Positions 32,262 to 41,679 of a DNA stretch of 64,000 nucleotides are shown here, piece after piece (position 1 is the stretch's first letter; the number at the start of each line of letters is the position of its first letter). The stretch lies in contig CBFHSF010000008.1 of NCBI GenBank assembly GCA_965658445.1, positions 1 through 64,000 of the forward strand. Direction: 5' to 3'. Below the pieces are notes generated by a model, which did not search any database, was not told where the DNA came from, and saw only the letters and a list, made by a program, of their open reading frames with translations. This DNA comes from CBFHSF01 sp965658445 (GTDB lineage Bacteria > Bacteroidota > Bacteroidia > Flavobacteriales > Schleiferiaceae). The translations under genes and the position numbers were made by a program.

Positions 32262-33626
32262 ATGCCAACAAAGAAAAAGGCCTCTGAATCACAAAAGAAG
32301 ATCTTCGTCCTAGATACTTCTGTGATCTTATATGACCACCAATCCATCATGAATTTTGATGATAACGATGTGGCCATTCCCATTCCCGTTTTGGAAGAAC
32401 TCGATGATTTTAAAAAGGGAAATGACACCAAGAACTTTGAAGCCCGTGAATTTATCCGCTTTTTGGATAAAAAGGCAGAAAAGGAGAAGACCCTAACGGA
32501 TTGGATTTCTTTAAACGGTCCCACTCGGGGGAAATTCAAAGTCATAATGGATACTCGCAGGAAGGATTTGGATGCCACTGTGATCTATGCCGGGGCCAAG
32601 ATGGACCACAAAATTCTTAATTGTGCCCTGAGTCTCGCTGAGGATGAACCCAAGAAGAAGGTTATTCTCGTAACCAAAGACATCAATCTTCGCCTTAAGG
32701 CAAAGGCTCTCAATCTCAATGCAGAAGATTACCAGACGGGTAAGATTCAAAATGTGGAGATGATTCACACGGGGCATACGACGGTGGAAGGATTTTCTCA
32801 ACGCGCCTTGGATAGGTTGTACGAAAAGTCTTTTGTCCCCTTAGACAAATTGGAGTCCTATACCAAGAAGTTTAAGCCACAAATGAATGGCTATTATATA
32901 TTGAAGGCCGCACGAGGTACCGCGTTGGCTTATATCAATCCCTTTACACAGTGTATTGAGCACGTAGAAAAGCGCCCTTACTACGGAATCAAGCCCAAGA
33001 ATGCAGAACAAGCGTTCGCGTTGCACGCGGTCTTTAATCCTGAAGTAAAACTGGTCACTTTAACGGGTGTAGCCGGAACCGGAAAAACCCTGTTGGCTTT
33101 GGCTGGGGCCTTGGAGCAACGAAGAAACTTCAAGCAAATCTATCTCGCCCGTCCCATTGTTCCGCTGAGCAATAAAGACATCGGCTTCTTGCCAGGAGAT
33201 GAAAAAGCAAAAGTCAATCCCTACATGCAACCGCTATGGGATAACTTAAAGCTCATAAAGAATCAATTTCCAGAAAGCGACAAGCAAAACAAGGCCATCG
33301 TAGAGATGATCAACACGGAAAAGATATTGGTAACTCCGTTGGCTTATATCAGAGGACGGTCCTTGAGCAACGTGGTCTTTATCGTGGATGAAGCACAGAA
33401 CTTGACACCCCATGAGATAAAGACCATTATCACAAGGGCTGGAGAAAACGCCAAATTCATCTTTACAGGAGATATCAATCAAATTGACACTCCTTACCTA
33501 GATGAACATTCAAACGGGCTTTCGTACCTCGTAGACAGGCTTAAAGGACAATCTTTGTATGCACATGTGAATCTAGAAAAAGGAGAGCGCTCTGACTTGG
33601 CCAACTTGGCCAATGATCTTTTGTAA
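32262..33626 (+). CDS. PhoH-like protein with N-terminal PIN domain (PhoH2 type)
   Basis: A protein of 454 residues. The PIN nuclease domain (about 12-150) starts with FVLDTSVILYD and has further acids in ELDDF and VTKDINLRLKA. The PhoH ATPase domain (about 250-450) has Walker A GVAGTGKTLLALA, Walker B VFIVDEAQNL, and FTGDINQIDTPY. PhoH2 proteins unwind and cut RNA in an ATP-dependent manner; in this phylum the gene is a single housekeeping copy. ATG 32262 fits. It stands alone, divergent from the Crp/Fnr gene. Confidence 0.88.
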   Translation: MPTKKKASESQKKIFVLDTSVILYDHQSIMNFDDNDVAIPIPVLEELDDFKKGNDTKNFEAREFIRFLDKKAEKEKTLTDWISLNGPTRGKFKVIMDTRRKDLDATVIYAGAKMDHKILNCALSLAEDEPKKKVILVTKDINLRLKAKALNLNAEDYQTGKIQNVEMIHTGHTTVEGFSQRALDRLYEKSFVPLDKLESYTKKFKPQMNGYYILKAARGTALAYINPFTQCIEHVEKRPYYGIKPKNAEQAFALHAVFNPEVKLVTLTGVAGTGKTLLALAGALEQRRNFKQIYLARPIVPLSNKDIGFLPGDEKAKVNPYMQPLWDNLKLIKNQFPESDKQNKAIVEMINTEKILVTPLAYIRGRSLSNVVFIVDEAQNLTPHEIKTIITRAGENAKFIFTGDINQIDTPYLDEHSNGLSYLVDRLKGQSLYAHVNLEKGERSDLANLANDLL

Positions 33627-33647
33627 GGGATTACGTTATTTTAAGGG

Positions 33648-34340
33648 TTACAACATCCATCCCAGCGTTAAACCTGCAAAATAATTGTGCTCAAAGGCAT
33701 TTTGATTAACCTCGATGCTTGAATTATTATACTCCCATTCAGATTCTCCAACCATTCCGTTATAGTAGGTTTTAATGGAGATTCTGGAAGGGATAATTCC
33801 CAGCTTTCGATTAGATACGTCATATCTAAAACTAACCCCTAGTAAATAATTGTTTTGAGACAGCACAAAATTATTGCTAGTTTGATTTCCTGGGGTAATA
33901 GGTATTGTTACGTTACCAGGGGAAGATGAGTTGATAGCAATTCTATCATTATATCTAGAGTATCCAATATTTGGAATAATTGATATAGTTCGTCCAACGG
34001 GAAAAATATAGCCTAGTGTAATGTTTGCGGATGAACCAAAAATTTCCAGGTTTCCTACATTCTGAATGGAACTTGAGAAACGAGAAGACTCAGAGCTGAT
34101 TCCAAATTGGAAATTTTGGAATTCAAAAGTTAAACCAATTCCTGCCTTAAAATAGATATTCGAAGCTATCCTTGAATTATCCTCAAAAAGGATAGAACTT
34201 AACTTGTTATTGTCTCGAATTTCAACACCACTAATTAGGTTTATTTCAAAAATCGGTGTTAGGGACCTTTCTTCTGTGTTTTGAGCAATGACTTGTATTG
34301 TTAATAGACAAGCAAATGCCAGACTTACTGAAAACTTCAT
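33648..34340 (-). CDS. Putative outer membrane beta-barrel protein
   Basis: A protein of 230 residues from ATG 34340; a GTG at 34358 in the same frame overlaps the upstream stop and precedes the signal peptide (MKFSVSLAFACLLTIQVIAQ). The mature part is made of alternating amphipathic strands (for example NIYFKAGIGLTFEFQNFQFG, ANITLGYIFPVG) and ends with a beta strand finishing in LGWML, typical of small 8-10-strand barrels. No specific family is recognised. It follows the lipoprotein gene by 10 bases, so they form a two-gene operon of lower GC than the neighbours. Confidence 0.6.
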   Translation of the reverse strand: MKFSVSLAFACLLTIQVIAQNTEERSLTPIFEINLISGVEIRDNNKLSSILFEDNSRIASNIYFKAGIGLTFEFQNFQFGISSESSRFSSSIQNVGNLEIFGSSANITLGYIFPVGRTISIIPNIGYSRYNDRIAINSSSPGNVTIPITPGNQTSNNFVLSQNNYLLGVSFRYDVSNRKLGIIPSRISIKTYYNGMVGESEWEYNNSSIEVNQNAFEHNYFAGLTLGWML

Positions 34341-34350
34341 ACTGTATTTC

Positions 34351-35181
34351 TTAATCACACCAAATTACACAACCTAAAGCTAGCGCTGAGCACACTCCTG
34401 AAACTACTGCAACCGTAGAGGGTTCGACGGCTCCACCTGCCACCATGGTTACCGCACCAGTCAGGTCGGCTCCAACTACAAGCAAAACGGCATCCCAGAA
34501 AGCTCCTGTGGTTTTGTTTTGACCCATTTTTTCTATTAGGGCATTGTGGTATATATGATTTGAGTTGCCCAGAACTTCCTTCCAGTAATCTAAACTATAG
34601 ATAGTTACTGAAATAGATTGTAATGCAATGGTTTTTTCTTCAGGAGTTTGAAAGGAATGAGAAGAATGAAAATATTGTTCAAGCATTTTTAAATCATTGG
34701 TGATTTTAGACATTTCGACCCGTACAGTCTCTACCTCATTTCCGGAGGATTTAGAAACAACCTGACTCAAGTTGACTTTAAATAGGGTCTGATTGATTTT
34801 CCCTAATTGTAAAAGCAAATCGCTAGAGATTATTTGATTTTGAGAAAAATCATTGATAACGCTGGTAAACAAATTCTCATCAAGAGAATAGGTGTCTAAA
34901 TACTCAATAGAACTGATAATTTCTTCACATTCATTGGAATCTAAATTATAAGAATTCAATCCATCGATAGCTTGGTAGTTGTATACATAGCTTTCAAGAT
35001 CTGGATTTGATTTTTCAGAGTTTTCAACCTGACTTAAAATGTCAAGTACTCTGTTGTGATGGTACCCTGTATTAAAATTAGAAAAGGATGTTTTTTCTGG
35101 GTTGATGCTAGGCTCATCCTTCTGGCAAGAAATAAGGGTTATCATCACAAAAGCCGCAAGGGTAAAATGGTAGCTTTTCAT
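34351..35181 (-). CDS. Lipoprotein with Gly/Ala-rich hydrophobic C-terminal tail
   Basis: A protein of 276 residues from ATG 35181; the frame extends upstream to 35439 but overlaps the neighbour and lacks conserved features. The signal AAFVMITLISCQKDE gives a lipid-anchored Cys at 20. The middle is helical and polar. The last 45 residues turn hydrophobic and glycine-rich (VVGADLTGAVTMVAGGA, then VVSGVCSALALGCVIWCD), like a glycine-zipper hairpin or bacteriocin-like tail. Function is unknown. Coupling with the barrel gene suggests a shared envelope role. Confidence 0.6.
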   Translation of the reverse strand: MKSYHFTLAAFVMITLISCQKDEPSINPEKTSFSNFNTGYHHNRVLDILSQVENSEKSNPDLESYVYNYQAIDGLNSYNLDSNECEEIISSIEYLDTYSLDENLFTSVINDFSQNQIISSDLLLQLGKINQTLFKVNLSQVVSKSSGNEVETVRVEMSKITNDLKMLEQYFHSSHSFQTPEEKTIALQSISVTIYSLDYWKEVLGNSNHIYHNALIEKMGQNKTTGAFWDAVLLVVGADLTGAVTMVAGGAVEPSTVAVVSGVCSALALGCVIWCD

Positions 35182-35311
35182 GAAAATGGTTTTGGGATAT
35201 AGGAATTGAACGACAAATTCTAAAGGATTATTGTCGAATCTCCTACTTAACCATGATTCTACATCCCATCGGGCCTGCAGTTTTCGTAAAGTAAAATAGC
35301 TAGTGAAATAA

Positions 35312-36271
35312 TTACTTTCCCGAGTGAATCTGATGATTGAGAATGGTATCCAACGCCTTGATAAGATCAGACGACAGAGGCAATTCGGGTTGATTGTAAA
35401 CCTGGGTGTCATTGGGGTTTTCTGAGTCCACCAAAACATGTGTCATTTTGGGCATGGTTACAAATTCTGCATTGGGAAGGCATTCTTTGAGTTGCGTTCT
35501 TTCTGCTTCCATAATCTGAATGTCATGTCCTCCATCCACGATGTAAACGGGACCCTTTATTCTAGGGTAGATATCACAGGGTACTAGGCTAAAGAGTTCT
35601 CTCATATAAGGCTGAACCGATTTTCTAAAAAGGCTCATCCAAATAAAGTGTTGGTCGTAAACGGTGTGCCCTTCTTTGATGCTGTCAATTTTGGCTGCCG
35701 CCATGCTGTACAAATCGGCATTGAGTTTGGTCTTTAGTTGTTCCTTGAGGGTTACGTCCAATGATCGGCCAGGACCTTCCAGAGAAATAAAGGGGTAGGA
35801 GAGGTCGTATTTTGCCAATGCTTCACCGCAGTGAATCGCACCTTCTGAGTGACCCATTAACACAATTTGAGAATTGTCCATTGCAAGTTGGTGAACGATT
35901 CCTCCAATGTCTTCAATGTACTTGGAGGGCACCATGTTGTATTCAGAATCAATGGCACCAGAACTCGCGGCAATCCCTCTTTTGTCATAGCGAACCGAAC
36001 TCCAACCCATATCCGCAAGAGCTTCTGCTAGCTTTAAATACGCATTGGTGGTCATTCCCATATTGTTGTTCCCGTTGCGGTCTGTAGGGCCTGAGCCCGC
36101 CACGATCAATACTATACCGGGAGAATTCTCCATGAAGATTTGGGTTCCAAAAAGAGTGTCCCCTTCGTTAACATAGGTCCAATCCTCTGATTTTTGGGAT
36201 TGTGCTTGCAATGAAACCTGGAGGCCTAAAGTGAGAAGTAGGGCGATTGCGAGAGTCAGTGGTTTTTTCAT
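35312..36271 (-). CDS. Exported alpha/beta hydrolase
   Basis: A protein of 319 residues with a signal peptide (LTLAIALLLTLGLQVSLQAQ). The fold is alpha/beta hydrolase: oxyanion part VAGSGPTDRNGNN near 54-66, Ser nucleophile in GHSEG (about 139-143), Asp in YIVDGGHD and His in KMTHVLVD near the end. The GSGPTDRDGN pattern is shared with alpha/beta hydrolases that act in the periplasm on unknown esters. It stands alone; a terminator of the pckA transcript lies just upstream. Confidence 0.82.
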   Translation of the reverse strand: MKKPLTLAIALLLTLGLQVSLQAQSQKSEDWTYVNEGDTLFGTQIFMENSPGIVLIVAGSGPTDRNGNNNMGMTTNAYLKLAEALADMGWSSVRYDKRGIAASSGAIDSEYNMVPSKYIEDIGGIVHQLAMDNSQIVLMGHSEGAIHCGEALAKYDLSYPFISLEGPGRSLDVTLKEQLKTKLNADLYSMAAAKIDSIKEGHTVYDQHFIWMSLFRKSVQPYMRELFSLVPCDIYPRIKGPVYIVDGGHDIQIMEAERTQLKECLPNAEFVTMPKMTHVLVDSENPNDTQVYNQPELPLSSDLIKALDTILNHQIHSGK

Positions 36272-36321
36272 TTACCCAAGATAATAGACTTCCGCGAATG
36301 AAGAACGAGTCCTCCGGAAAT

Positions 36322-36352
36322 AAAAATAGCCCTCACGAGGAGGGCTATTTTT
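36322..36352 (-). terminator. Rho-independent terminator after pckA
   Basis: A perfect 13-bp stem AAAAATAGCCCTC (36322-36334)/GAGGGCTATTTTT (36340-36352) with a 5-base loop. On the minus strand it follows pckA by 21 bases and ends in a T-rich tail. Confidence 0.88.
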
Positions 36353-36373
36353 GTTTTTGAAAACAAACGATGT

Positions 36374-37984
36374 TTATACTTTCGCGGAAACCAATGGGCC
36401 TCCAGCTAAAATTTCATCGTTAGCGTTATCTGCAAACTGCTTAAAGTTTGCTTTGAATTTTTTAGCCAATGTAATGGCCATTTCGTCGTATGCGATGGGG
36501 TCAAACCACGTGTTCTTAGGATTCAAGATTTCATCCGGAACATTGGGGCATGAAACCGGTGAATTCAATCCAAAGATGGGGTGAGTGATGTAATCTACAT
36601 CGTCTAACTGACCTTCAAGTGCTGCCGTAATCATGGCGCGAGTGTACTTGAGTTTGATTCTAGATCCCACTCCGTAACCACCGCCAGACCATCCTGTGTT
36701 CACCAACCAAACGTTAACGCCGGCTTCTTGCATTTTCGCACTAAGCATATCAGCGTACTCCGTTGGGTGCAAAGGCATGAAAGGAGCTCCAAAACACGCA
36801 GAGAAAGCCGCTACGGGCTCAGTAATCCCTGCTTCGGTTCCAGCCACCTTAGCGGTGTAACCTGAGATAAAGTGGTAAGCAGCCTGACCAGGAGTCAATT
36901 TAGAAAGAGGAGGCAATACTCCATACGCATCAGCCGTCAAGAAGAAGATGTTCGTTGGGTTTTTACCCAAAGAAGGAACTTGAATATTGTTGATGTGCTC
37001 TATGGGGTAAGAGACGCGAGTATTTTCTGTAATGCTCTTGTCGTGGTAGTCCACCTCATTACCATTGATGAAGGTAACGTTCTCAAGGAGTGCTCCTGGT
37101 TTAATGGCTCTAAAGATATCGGGCTCTTTCTCTTCAGAAAGGTCAATTACTTTTGCGTAACAACCGCCTTCAAAGTTGAAGATGGTATTGTCAGAAGTCC
37201 AACCGTGCTCGTCGTCTCCGATCAACTTTCTCTGTGGGTCTGCAGAAAGAGTGGTCTTACCCGTTCCAGACAATCCAAAGAAGATGGCCGTGTCACCTTC
37301 TTCGCCTACGTTGGCAGAACAGTGCATGGGCAAGGTGTTCTTCTGTGTGGGAAGGATGAAGTTCAAGGCAGAGAATACTCCCTTCTTGATTTCTCCTGTG
37401 TACCCTGTACCACCTATGATGATGGTCTTTTTCTCGAAGCTCAAAATCGCGAAGTTTCCTTGGCGAGTACCGTCCACTGCGGGATCGGCTTCAAATCCGG
37501 GTGCGTTGATGATGGTCCATTCGTTTTGGAAGTTCTTTAGCTCTTCTTCAGAAGGGTTTAAGAACATGTTAGACACGAATAGGTTGGACCATGGCAATTC
37601 ATTGATTACGCGGATACCCATCTTGTACCTATCGTCAGCACATGCAGTAACATCGCGAACATAGATTTCTTTTCCAGAGAGGTATTGTGTAATTTTTTGA
37701 TGCAATTGATCAAACTTATCGGCGTCAAAGGGGATATTGATATCACCCCACCAAACGCTGTTTTCAGTTAAGGCATCTTTTACAATAAAGCGGTCTTTGG
37801 GGGAGCGACCTGTAAATTTACCTGTGTTAACTGAAATGGCTCCATTGTCAGCCTCTTTTACGAGACCTTTTTCAATTGAGATTTTTGAAAGTGTCTCAGG
37901 AGACAAGTTCCAGTGCTCAACGGCTTCTGTTATCCCTAGGCTGGAGAGGTCTGCGCCATCGGGTTTAATTCCGTTTACATTCAT
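36374..37984 (-). CDS. pckA: Phosphoenolpyruvate carboxykinase (ATP)
   Basis: A protein of 536 residues, full length. TGKFTGRSPKDRF (55-67) forms the substrate site. The kinase loop is FGLSGTGKTTLSADP (236-250), and EHGW plus NFEGGCYAK follow. The C terminus has NTGWSGGGYGVG and RMKL-like RIKLKYTRAMI. It interconverts oxaloacetate and PEP with ATP, for gluconeogenesis or, in some anaerobes, fixation. A -7 promoter element is seen upstream and a strong terminator downstream, so it is monocistronic. Confidence 0.95.
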   Translation of the reverse strand: MNVNGIKPDGADLSSLGITEAVEHWNLSPETLSKISIEKGLVKEADNGAISVNTGKFTGRSPKDRFIVKDALTENSVWWGDINIPFDADKFDQLHQKITQYLSGKEIYVRDVTACADDRYKMGIRVINELPWSNLFVSNMFLNPSEEELKNFQNEWTIINAPGFEADPAVDGTRQGNFAILSFEKKTIIIGGTGYTGEIKKGVFSALNFILPTQKNTLPMHCSANVGEEGDTAIFFGLSGTGKTTLSADPQRKLIGDDEHGWTSDNTIFNFEGGCYAKVIDLSEEKEPDIFRAIKPGALLENVTFINGNEVDYHDKSITENTRVSYPIEHINNIQVPSLGKNPTNIFFLTADAYGVLPPLSKLTPGQAAYHFISGYTAKVAGTEAGITEPVAAFSACFGAPFMPLHPTEYADMLSAKMQEAGVNVWLVNTGWSGGGYGVGSRIKLKYTRAMITAALEGQLDDVDYITHPIFGLNSPVSCPNVPDEILNPKNTWFDPIAYDEMAITLAKKFKANFKQFADNANDEILAGGPLVSAKV

Positions 37985-38020
37985 GATGTATTCTTTGATT
38001 CAAACTTGGTTTAATTAGGG

Positions 38021-38028
38021 CAAAATTA
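38021..38028 (-). promoter_or_regulatory. Candidate -7 promoter element of pckA
   Basis: Minus-strand TAATTTTG, a full TAnnTTTG match, 37 bases before the pckA ATG. Confidence 0.45.
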
Positions 38029-38092
38029 GAGACTTTCAGGTAAAGTAGACCTAACATACCCCATTTTTATCAACAACGGGAGGGGGGAATTT

Positions 38093-38479
38093 TTATTTTG
38101 AACGGACTCCCCAAAGGAGAAATAACCATCCAATAATCAGCAAAGCACCGCCCAGTGGGGTAATGGGGCCAATCCATGAATAGGCAAAGCCCATGTGTTT
38201 GCCCATGAGGAGCAAATAAATACTTCCAGAAAAAAGCGCGGTTCCCCAGAGAATAAGACGGGAACCCCTTACAAAGGCTTTTTTTACCGGGTTGAAGAAG
38301 CCCAAAACCATCAATGTGGTGGCTCCAAAGAGTTGGTATCTCACAGCCGTTTCAAAACTGGCCAATTCAGATTCAATCAAGATTTTTTTGAGGGCGTGTG
38401 CACCTAGGGCACCCAATGCGATTCCAATGGCTCCCAAGAGGAAGGCGGCGGTTAACAGGCTACGGTTCCACGGGGCCAC
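38093..38479 (-). CDS. DUF423 family membrane protein
   Basis: A protein of 128 residues from the GTG at 38479, which begins right after the upstream stop and gives the usual family length. An ATG at 38548 would add 23 polar residues and overlap the upstream gene by 65 bases. There are four membrane segments; the first carries FLLGAIGIALGALGAHALKK, the family signature, and the second YQLFGATTLMVLGFF. The function of DUF423 (YwdK/YgdD type) is not known. It is downstream of and probably cotranscribed with the DUF4476 gene. Confidence 0.83.
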   Translation of the reverse strand: MAPWNRSLLTAAFLLGAIGIALGALGAHALKKILIESELASFETAVRYQLFGATTLMVLGFFNPVKKAFVRGSRLILWGTALFSGSIYLLLMGKHMGFAYSWIGPITPLGGALLIIGWLFLLWGVRSK

Positions 38480-38483
38480 GAGG

Positions 38484-39188
38484 TCATTCTTGGGTTCTTT
38501 CTGCTCGTTCTTTGACTCTTTCAAGGTAACTGTTTTTAGTAGGTTCAAAAGACAATTCAGTAGCTAAGTCTGGCAGGTTTTCGGGATCGGTACAATGCTC
38601 AACAACGAGCATTAAAAATTCAAAACGGGTATTCTCAAAGCCCAGTTTTTCTACCAAGCGTTTGGCATTGGCCGTACTGACTTTGTGTTCTTTGATATAG
38701 TTCTTCGAAAGCTGAAGTCTTTCGAATTCTCTTTCCTTGGATTGAACCTCTACCAGGAGTTTTTCAAACGCGCTGTCAATCTCTGCGACGGGTGTGGTGT
38801 CCAAAGGAGTGATGACTTCGGCGTAAGCCCATGTGGCTGGAAAATTCCAAGGTAGCTGAGTGGGATGGACTGTAGTGGCGTTAGAAGGAGCTTTGGAAGA
38901 ATACCTCATAACCGTTTTGCCTTCAAAGGTCTTTCTCAATGTATACACAACGTTGTTTTGCCCGGTAAGATCACCAAGAGGCTTTCTCACCGTAAAAGTG
39001 GAATCATCCGTGGCATACAGAACAGAAGGCATGGAAGAAACCGTAAACGTAACCGATGCTTCGGGTTCCACATTGATTCTCAGGGAATCCATTCCCCAAT
39101 ATACAGGAGTCGGAGAAACGAGGGTTATGGTCTGTGACCATCCCGTTATGGTGAGCAACAAGCTTATGGCTGTAAGAAATCTCTTCAT
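38484..39188 (-). CDS. Exported DUF4476-like protein
   Basis: A protein of 234 residues. The signal peptide (MKRFLTAISLLLTITGWSQ) is followed by a beta-rich N-terminal part (about 20-120) and a helical C-terminal domain (about 135-230): FEKLLVEVQSKEREFERLQLSKNYIKEH, then ANAKRLVEKLGFENTRFEFL. The repeated FExxRLxxxK pattern suggests DUF4476, common in exported Bacteroidota proteins; the match is not perfect. The function is unknown. Confidence 0.62.
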   Translation of the reverse strand: MKRFLTAISLLLTITGWSQTITLVSPTPVYWGMDSLRINVEPEASVTFTVSSMPSVLYATDDSTFTVRKPLGDLTGQNNVVYTLRKTFEGKTVMRYSSKAPSNATTVHPTQLPWNFPATWAYAEVITPLDTTPVAEIDSAFEKLLVEVQSKEREFERLQLSKNYIKEHKVSTANAKRLVEKLGFENTRFEFLMLVVEHCTDPENLPDLATELSFEPTKNSYLERVKERAERTQE

Positions 39189-39388
39189 GCGGTTATGAGT
39201 TCGCTAATCTATAAAAATGAAGGCAAATCTCTAAACTTGATTTTTTGAGTTTTGTCTTGGAAGTCTGCAAAACATTTTCAACTTTGCTCTTCGGAATTTT
39301 AACACAAACCTCAGTTTTTGTTAAATTTTTAAAAAACTAAAATTCAAGGGATAACGATAGTAAATCCCTTATTTACAATATACGCGCT

Positions 39389-40735
39389 ATGAAAAAAATC
39401 CTAGTAATAGGTGCAGGACGCTCTACGGGGAGCCTGCTAAACTACCTCAACACCCATGCAACTCAAGAAGGTTGGACCGTTACATTGGCGGATTTCAACT
39501 TGGATTTGGCTCAGGAAAAGGCAGAGGGGAAGGAGCATGTCGCTGCCATTTCTTTGGACGTCTCCGACGAAATTGCGAGGACTTCTGCCATTTCTAATGC
39601 AGACCTAGTGGTTTCTATGCTGCCTTCACACATGCACATTCCGGTGGCCAAAGATTGTATTGCCCTTAAAAAGCACATGGTTACGGCCAGTTACATTTCT
39701 CCAGAAATGCGCGCGCTAGACCAAAAGGCCAAGGAGCAGGGTGTCGTTTTAATGAATGAAATTGGGGTAGACCCTGGCATTGATCACCTTTCGGCCATGA
39801 AAATTATCGATCACGTAAGAGACCAAGGCGGTAAAATGCTCCTCTTTGAATCGTTTACCGGTGGTTTGGTCGCTCCAGAATCCGATGACAATCCTTGGAA
39901 CTATAAGTTCACTTGGAATCCCAGAAACGTCGTAATGGCGGGCTCTGGTGGAGCGGTGAAGTTTAAGCAAGAGGGTACGTATAAATACATCCCCTACAGT
40001 AAGCTCTTTCGCAGAACAGAGTTTATTTCCATAGAAGGCTACGGCCGATTTGAAGGCTATGCTAACCGAGATTCGTTGATGTACCGTTCGGTTTACGGCT
40101 TGGAAGACATTCCGACCATTTACCGAGGAACCTTGAGAAGACCGGGCTTTTGTAGAGCTTGGGATGTGTTTGTAAAACTCGGTATGACGGATGACACCTA
40201 TGTTATGGAAGATTCCAAAAACATGACCCATCGTCAATTCATCAATTCCTTCCTGCCTTATAATCCCAATGATTCGGTAGAACTCAAGGTTATGCACTCT
40301 TTGGCCATTCCTCAGGATTCAGATTTGATGGAAAAGTTGACCTGGTTGGATTTGTTTACCGATCAAGTCGTGGGATTAGAGGATGCCACACCGGCACAAA
40401 TCCTCCAGCATATCTTAGAAAAGAAATGGAGTTTGTCTCCCGGAGATAAGGACATGATTGTCATGTTCCACAAGCTAGGCTTTGAAATCAATGGCGAAAA
40501 GCAGATGATAGAAAGCTACATGATTACCAAGGGAGAAGACGAGGAAACGACGGCAATGGCCAAAACTGTGGGATTACCCGTAGCCATGGCTACTAAGCTC
40601 ATCCTTAATGGAACCATCCATACACCGGGAGTACACCTTCCCATTTCTAAGGAAATTTATGAGCCCATGCTCAAAGAATTGGAAACTCTTGGCATTTCTT
40701 TTGTAGAACAACACGTACCCTACCAGGGGTACTAG
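39389..40735 (+). CDS. Saccharopine dehydrogenase family protein
   Basis: A protein of 448 residues. The N-terminal Rossmann domain has LVIGAGRSTGSLLNYL (4-19) and SMLPSHMHIPVAKDCI near 75-90. The substrate part has MNEIGVDPGIDHLSAMKIID (about 121-140) and SFTGGLVAPESDDNPWNYKFTW. This fits saccharopine dehydrogenase/reductase-like enzymes, common in Bacteroidota. It may act in lysine degradation or synthesis through saccharopine, yet dapB in this window shows a DAP route, so a degradative or different role is possible. It is monocistronic with an AT-rich leader. Confidence 0.85.
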   Translation: MKKILVIGAGRSTGSLLNYLNTHATQEGWTVTLADFNLDLAQEKAEGKEHVAAISLDVSDEIARTSAISNADLVVSMLPSHMHIPVAKDCIALKKHMVTASYISPEMRALDQKAKEQGVVLMNEIGVDPGIDHLSAMKIIDHVRDQGGKMLLFESFTGGLVAPESDDNPWNYKFTWNPRNVVMAGSGGAVKFKQEGTYKYIPYSKLFRRTEFISIEGYGRFEGYANRDSLMYRSVYGLEDIPTIYRGTLRRPGFCRAWDVFVKLGMTDDTYVMEDSKNMTHRQFINSFLPYNPNDSVELKVMHSLAIPQDSDLMEKLTWLDLFTDQVVGLEDATPAQILQHILEKKWSLSPGDKDMIVMFHKLGFEINGEKQMIESYMITKGEDEETTAMAKTVGLPVAMATKLILNGTIHTPGVHLPISKEIYEPMLKELETLGISFVEQHVPYQGY

Positions 40736-40822
40736 GAAGATAGTTTGGAGAGAAGGGGCCAAGGCTCAAATCTCCTGCCTTCTGGTAAAAGATTGGTTTC
40801 AATTACTAGGATTACATTTACA

Positions 40823-41620
40823 CTATCGGAGGTAGTACATATGGCTTAGCCTGTTGTATGCCTCCGATCTTTTTTGTCCTCCACTTTCATCCGCTTCAAA
40901 AAGCACCAATTCGCTCCTCAGAAATTCATCGGTTTGTATCCGATTACAATCGTCTTCGTTACCTTTATTTGCATTGAGAATGGATTCTTTCTGAAAAACA
41001 AAAACCTTTCTCTTGCCGTCTCCACCGGCTTTGTGAAGAATTGTGGTAATAGACAAAGGAGTCAGCCCTTGTTTCTTAGCTTCTTTCAAAATAGATTCCT
41101 CTGCCTCTGAGGGAAGAATACACATAAATTTTCCGTGCTCAATAAGCAGTGAAGAAACCCCTTTTATCAAATCTTCAAAGCCCAAGGATTCTGTGTGTCT
41201 AGCGGTATTTCTTTCCGCATCCGCGGATTGCATAGAGTTGACAAAATAGGGAGGGTTAGAAAGGATGAAGTTGAATCGGTTAACGCTTTGTTTTTCAACG
41301 TATTGCTGAAGTGATTTGTGGTGAATTTCTACGCGTTGAGAAAAGGGGGAAGTTCTCGCGTTTTCCTCGGCTTCCAGTGCACATGTAGATTCAATTTCAA
41401 TTCCCGTTACGGAAGAATTTTCATAAGCCTGAGCCATCATCAATGCCAAGATTCCACTTCCCGTTCCTACGTCCAGAATTCGCTTTGGAGATTCGGTAAA
41501 TAGGGCGGCGGCTAGAGATCCCAAAACCATGGCGTCCGTTCCTACTTTCATGGCGCACTCTCGGTGCGTAATGGAAAACTGTTTGCAGGAAAAAACGCTG
41601 TATTTGCTCATTTGGGTCAA
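40823..41620 (-). CDS. trmN6: tRNA1(Val) adenine(37)-N6-methyltransferase
   Basis: A protein of 265 residues, or three less if the second Met at 41611 is used. The N terminus KQFSITHRECAMKVGTDAMVLG is the YfiC family start. Motif I is LDVGTGSGILALMMA (about 46-60), and the amino-methyltransferase motif is LSNPPYF (about 118-124). It methylates N6 of A37 in tRNA(Val). It is placed after the rpsP-rimM pair, as often in Bacteroidota, separated by one membrane-protein gene. Confidence 0.88.
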   Translation of the reverse strand: MTQMSKYSVFSCKQFSITHRECAMKVGTDAMVLGSLAAALFTESPKRILDVGTGSGILALMMAQAYENSSVTGIEIESTCALEAEENARTSPFSQRVEIHHKSLQQYVEKQSVNRFNFILSNPPYFVNSMQSADAERNTARHTESLGFEDLIKGVSSLLIEHGKFMCILPSEAEESILKEAKKQGLTPLSITTILHKAGGDGKRKVFVFQKESILNANKGNEDDCNRIQTDEFLRSELVLFEADESGGQKRSEAYNRLSHMYYLR

Positions 41621-41679
41621 TGCGGATTGGTCTCAGTTTGTTTTCCGTTTAGTCCAGCGCAAAGTTGTCGGGTACGAAA

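Noticed and set aside
37176..37664. Long frames antisense to pckA
   Set aside because: They are mirror frames of a highly conserved gene and have no family features of their own.
38021..38092. Regulatory RNA between pckA and DUF423
   Set aside because: The region is short and apart from the -7 element has only an unremarkable G-rich stretch.
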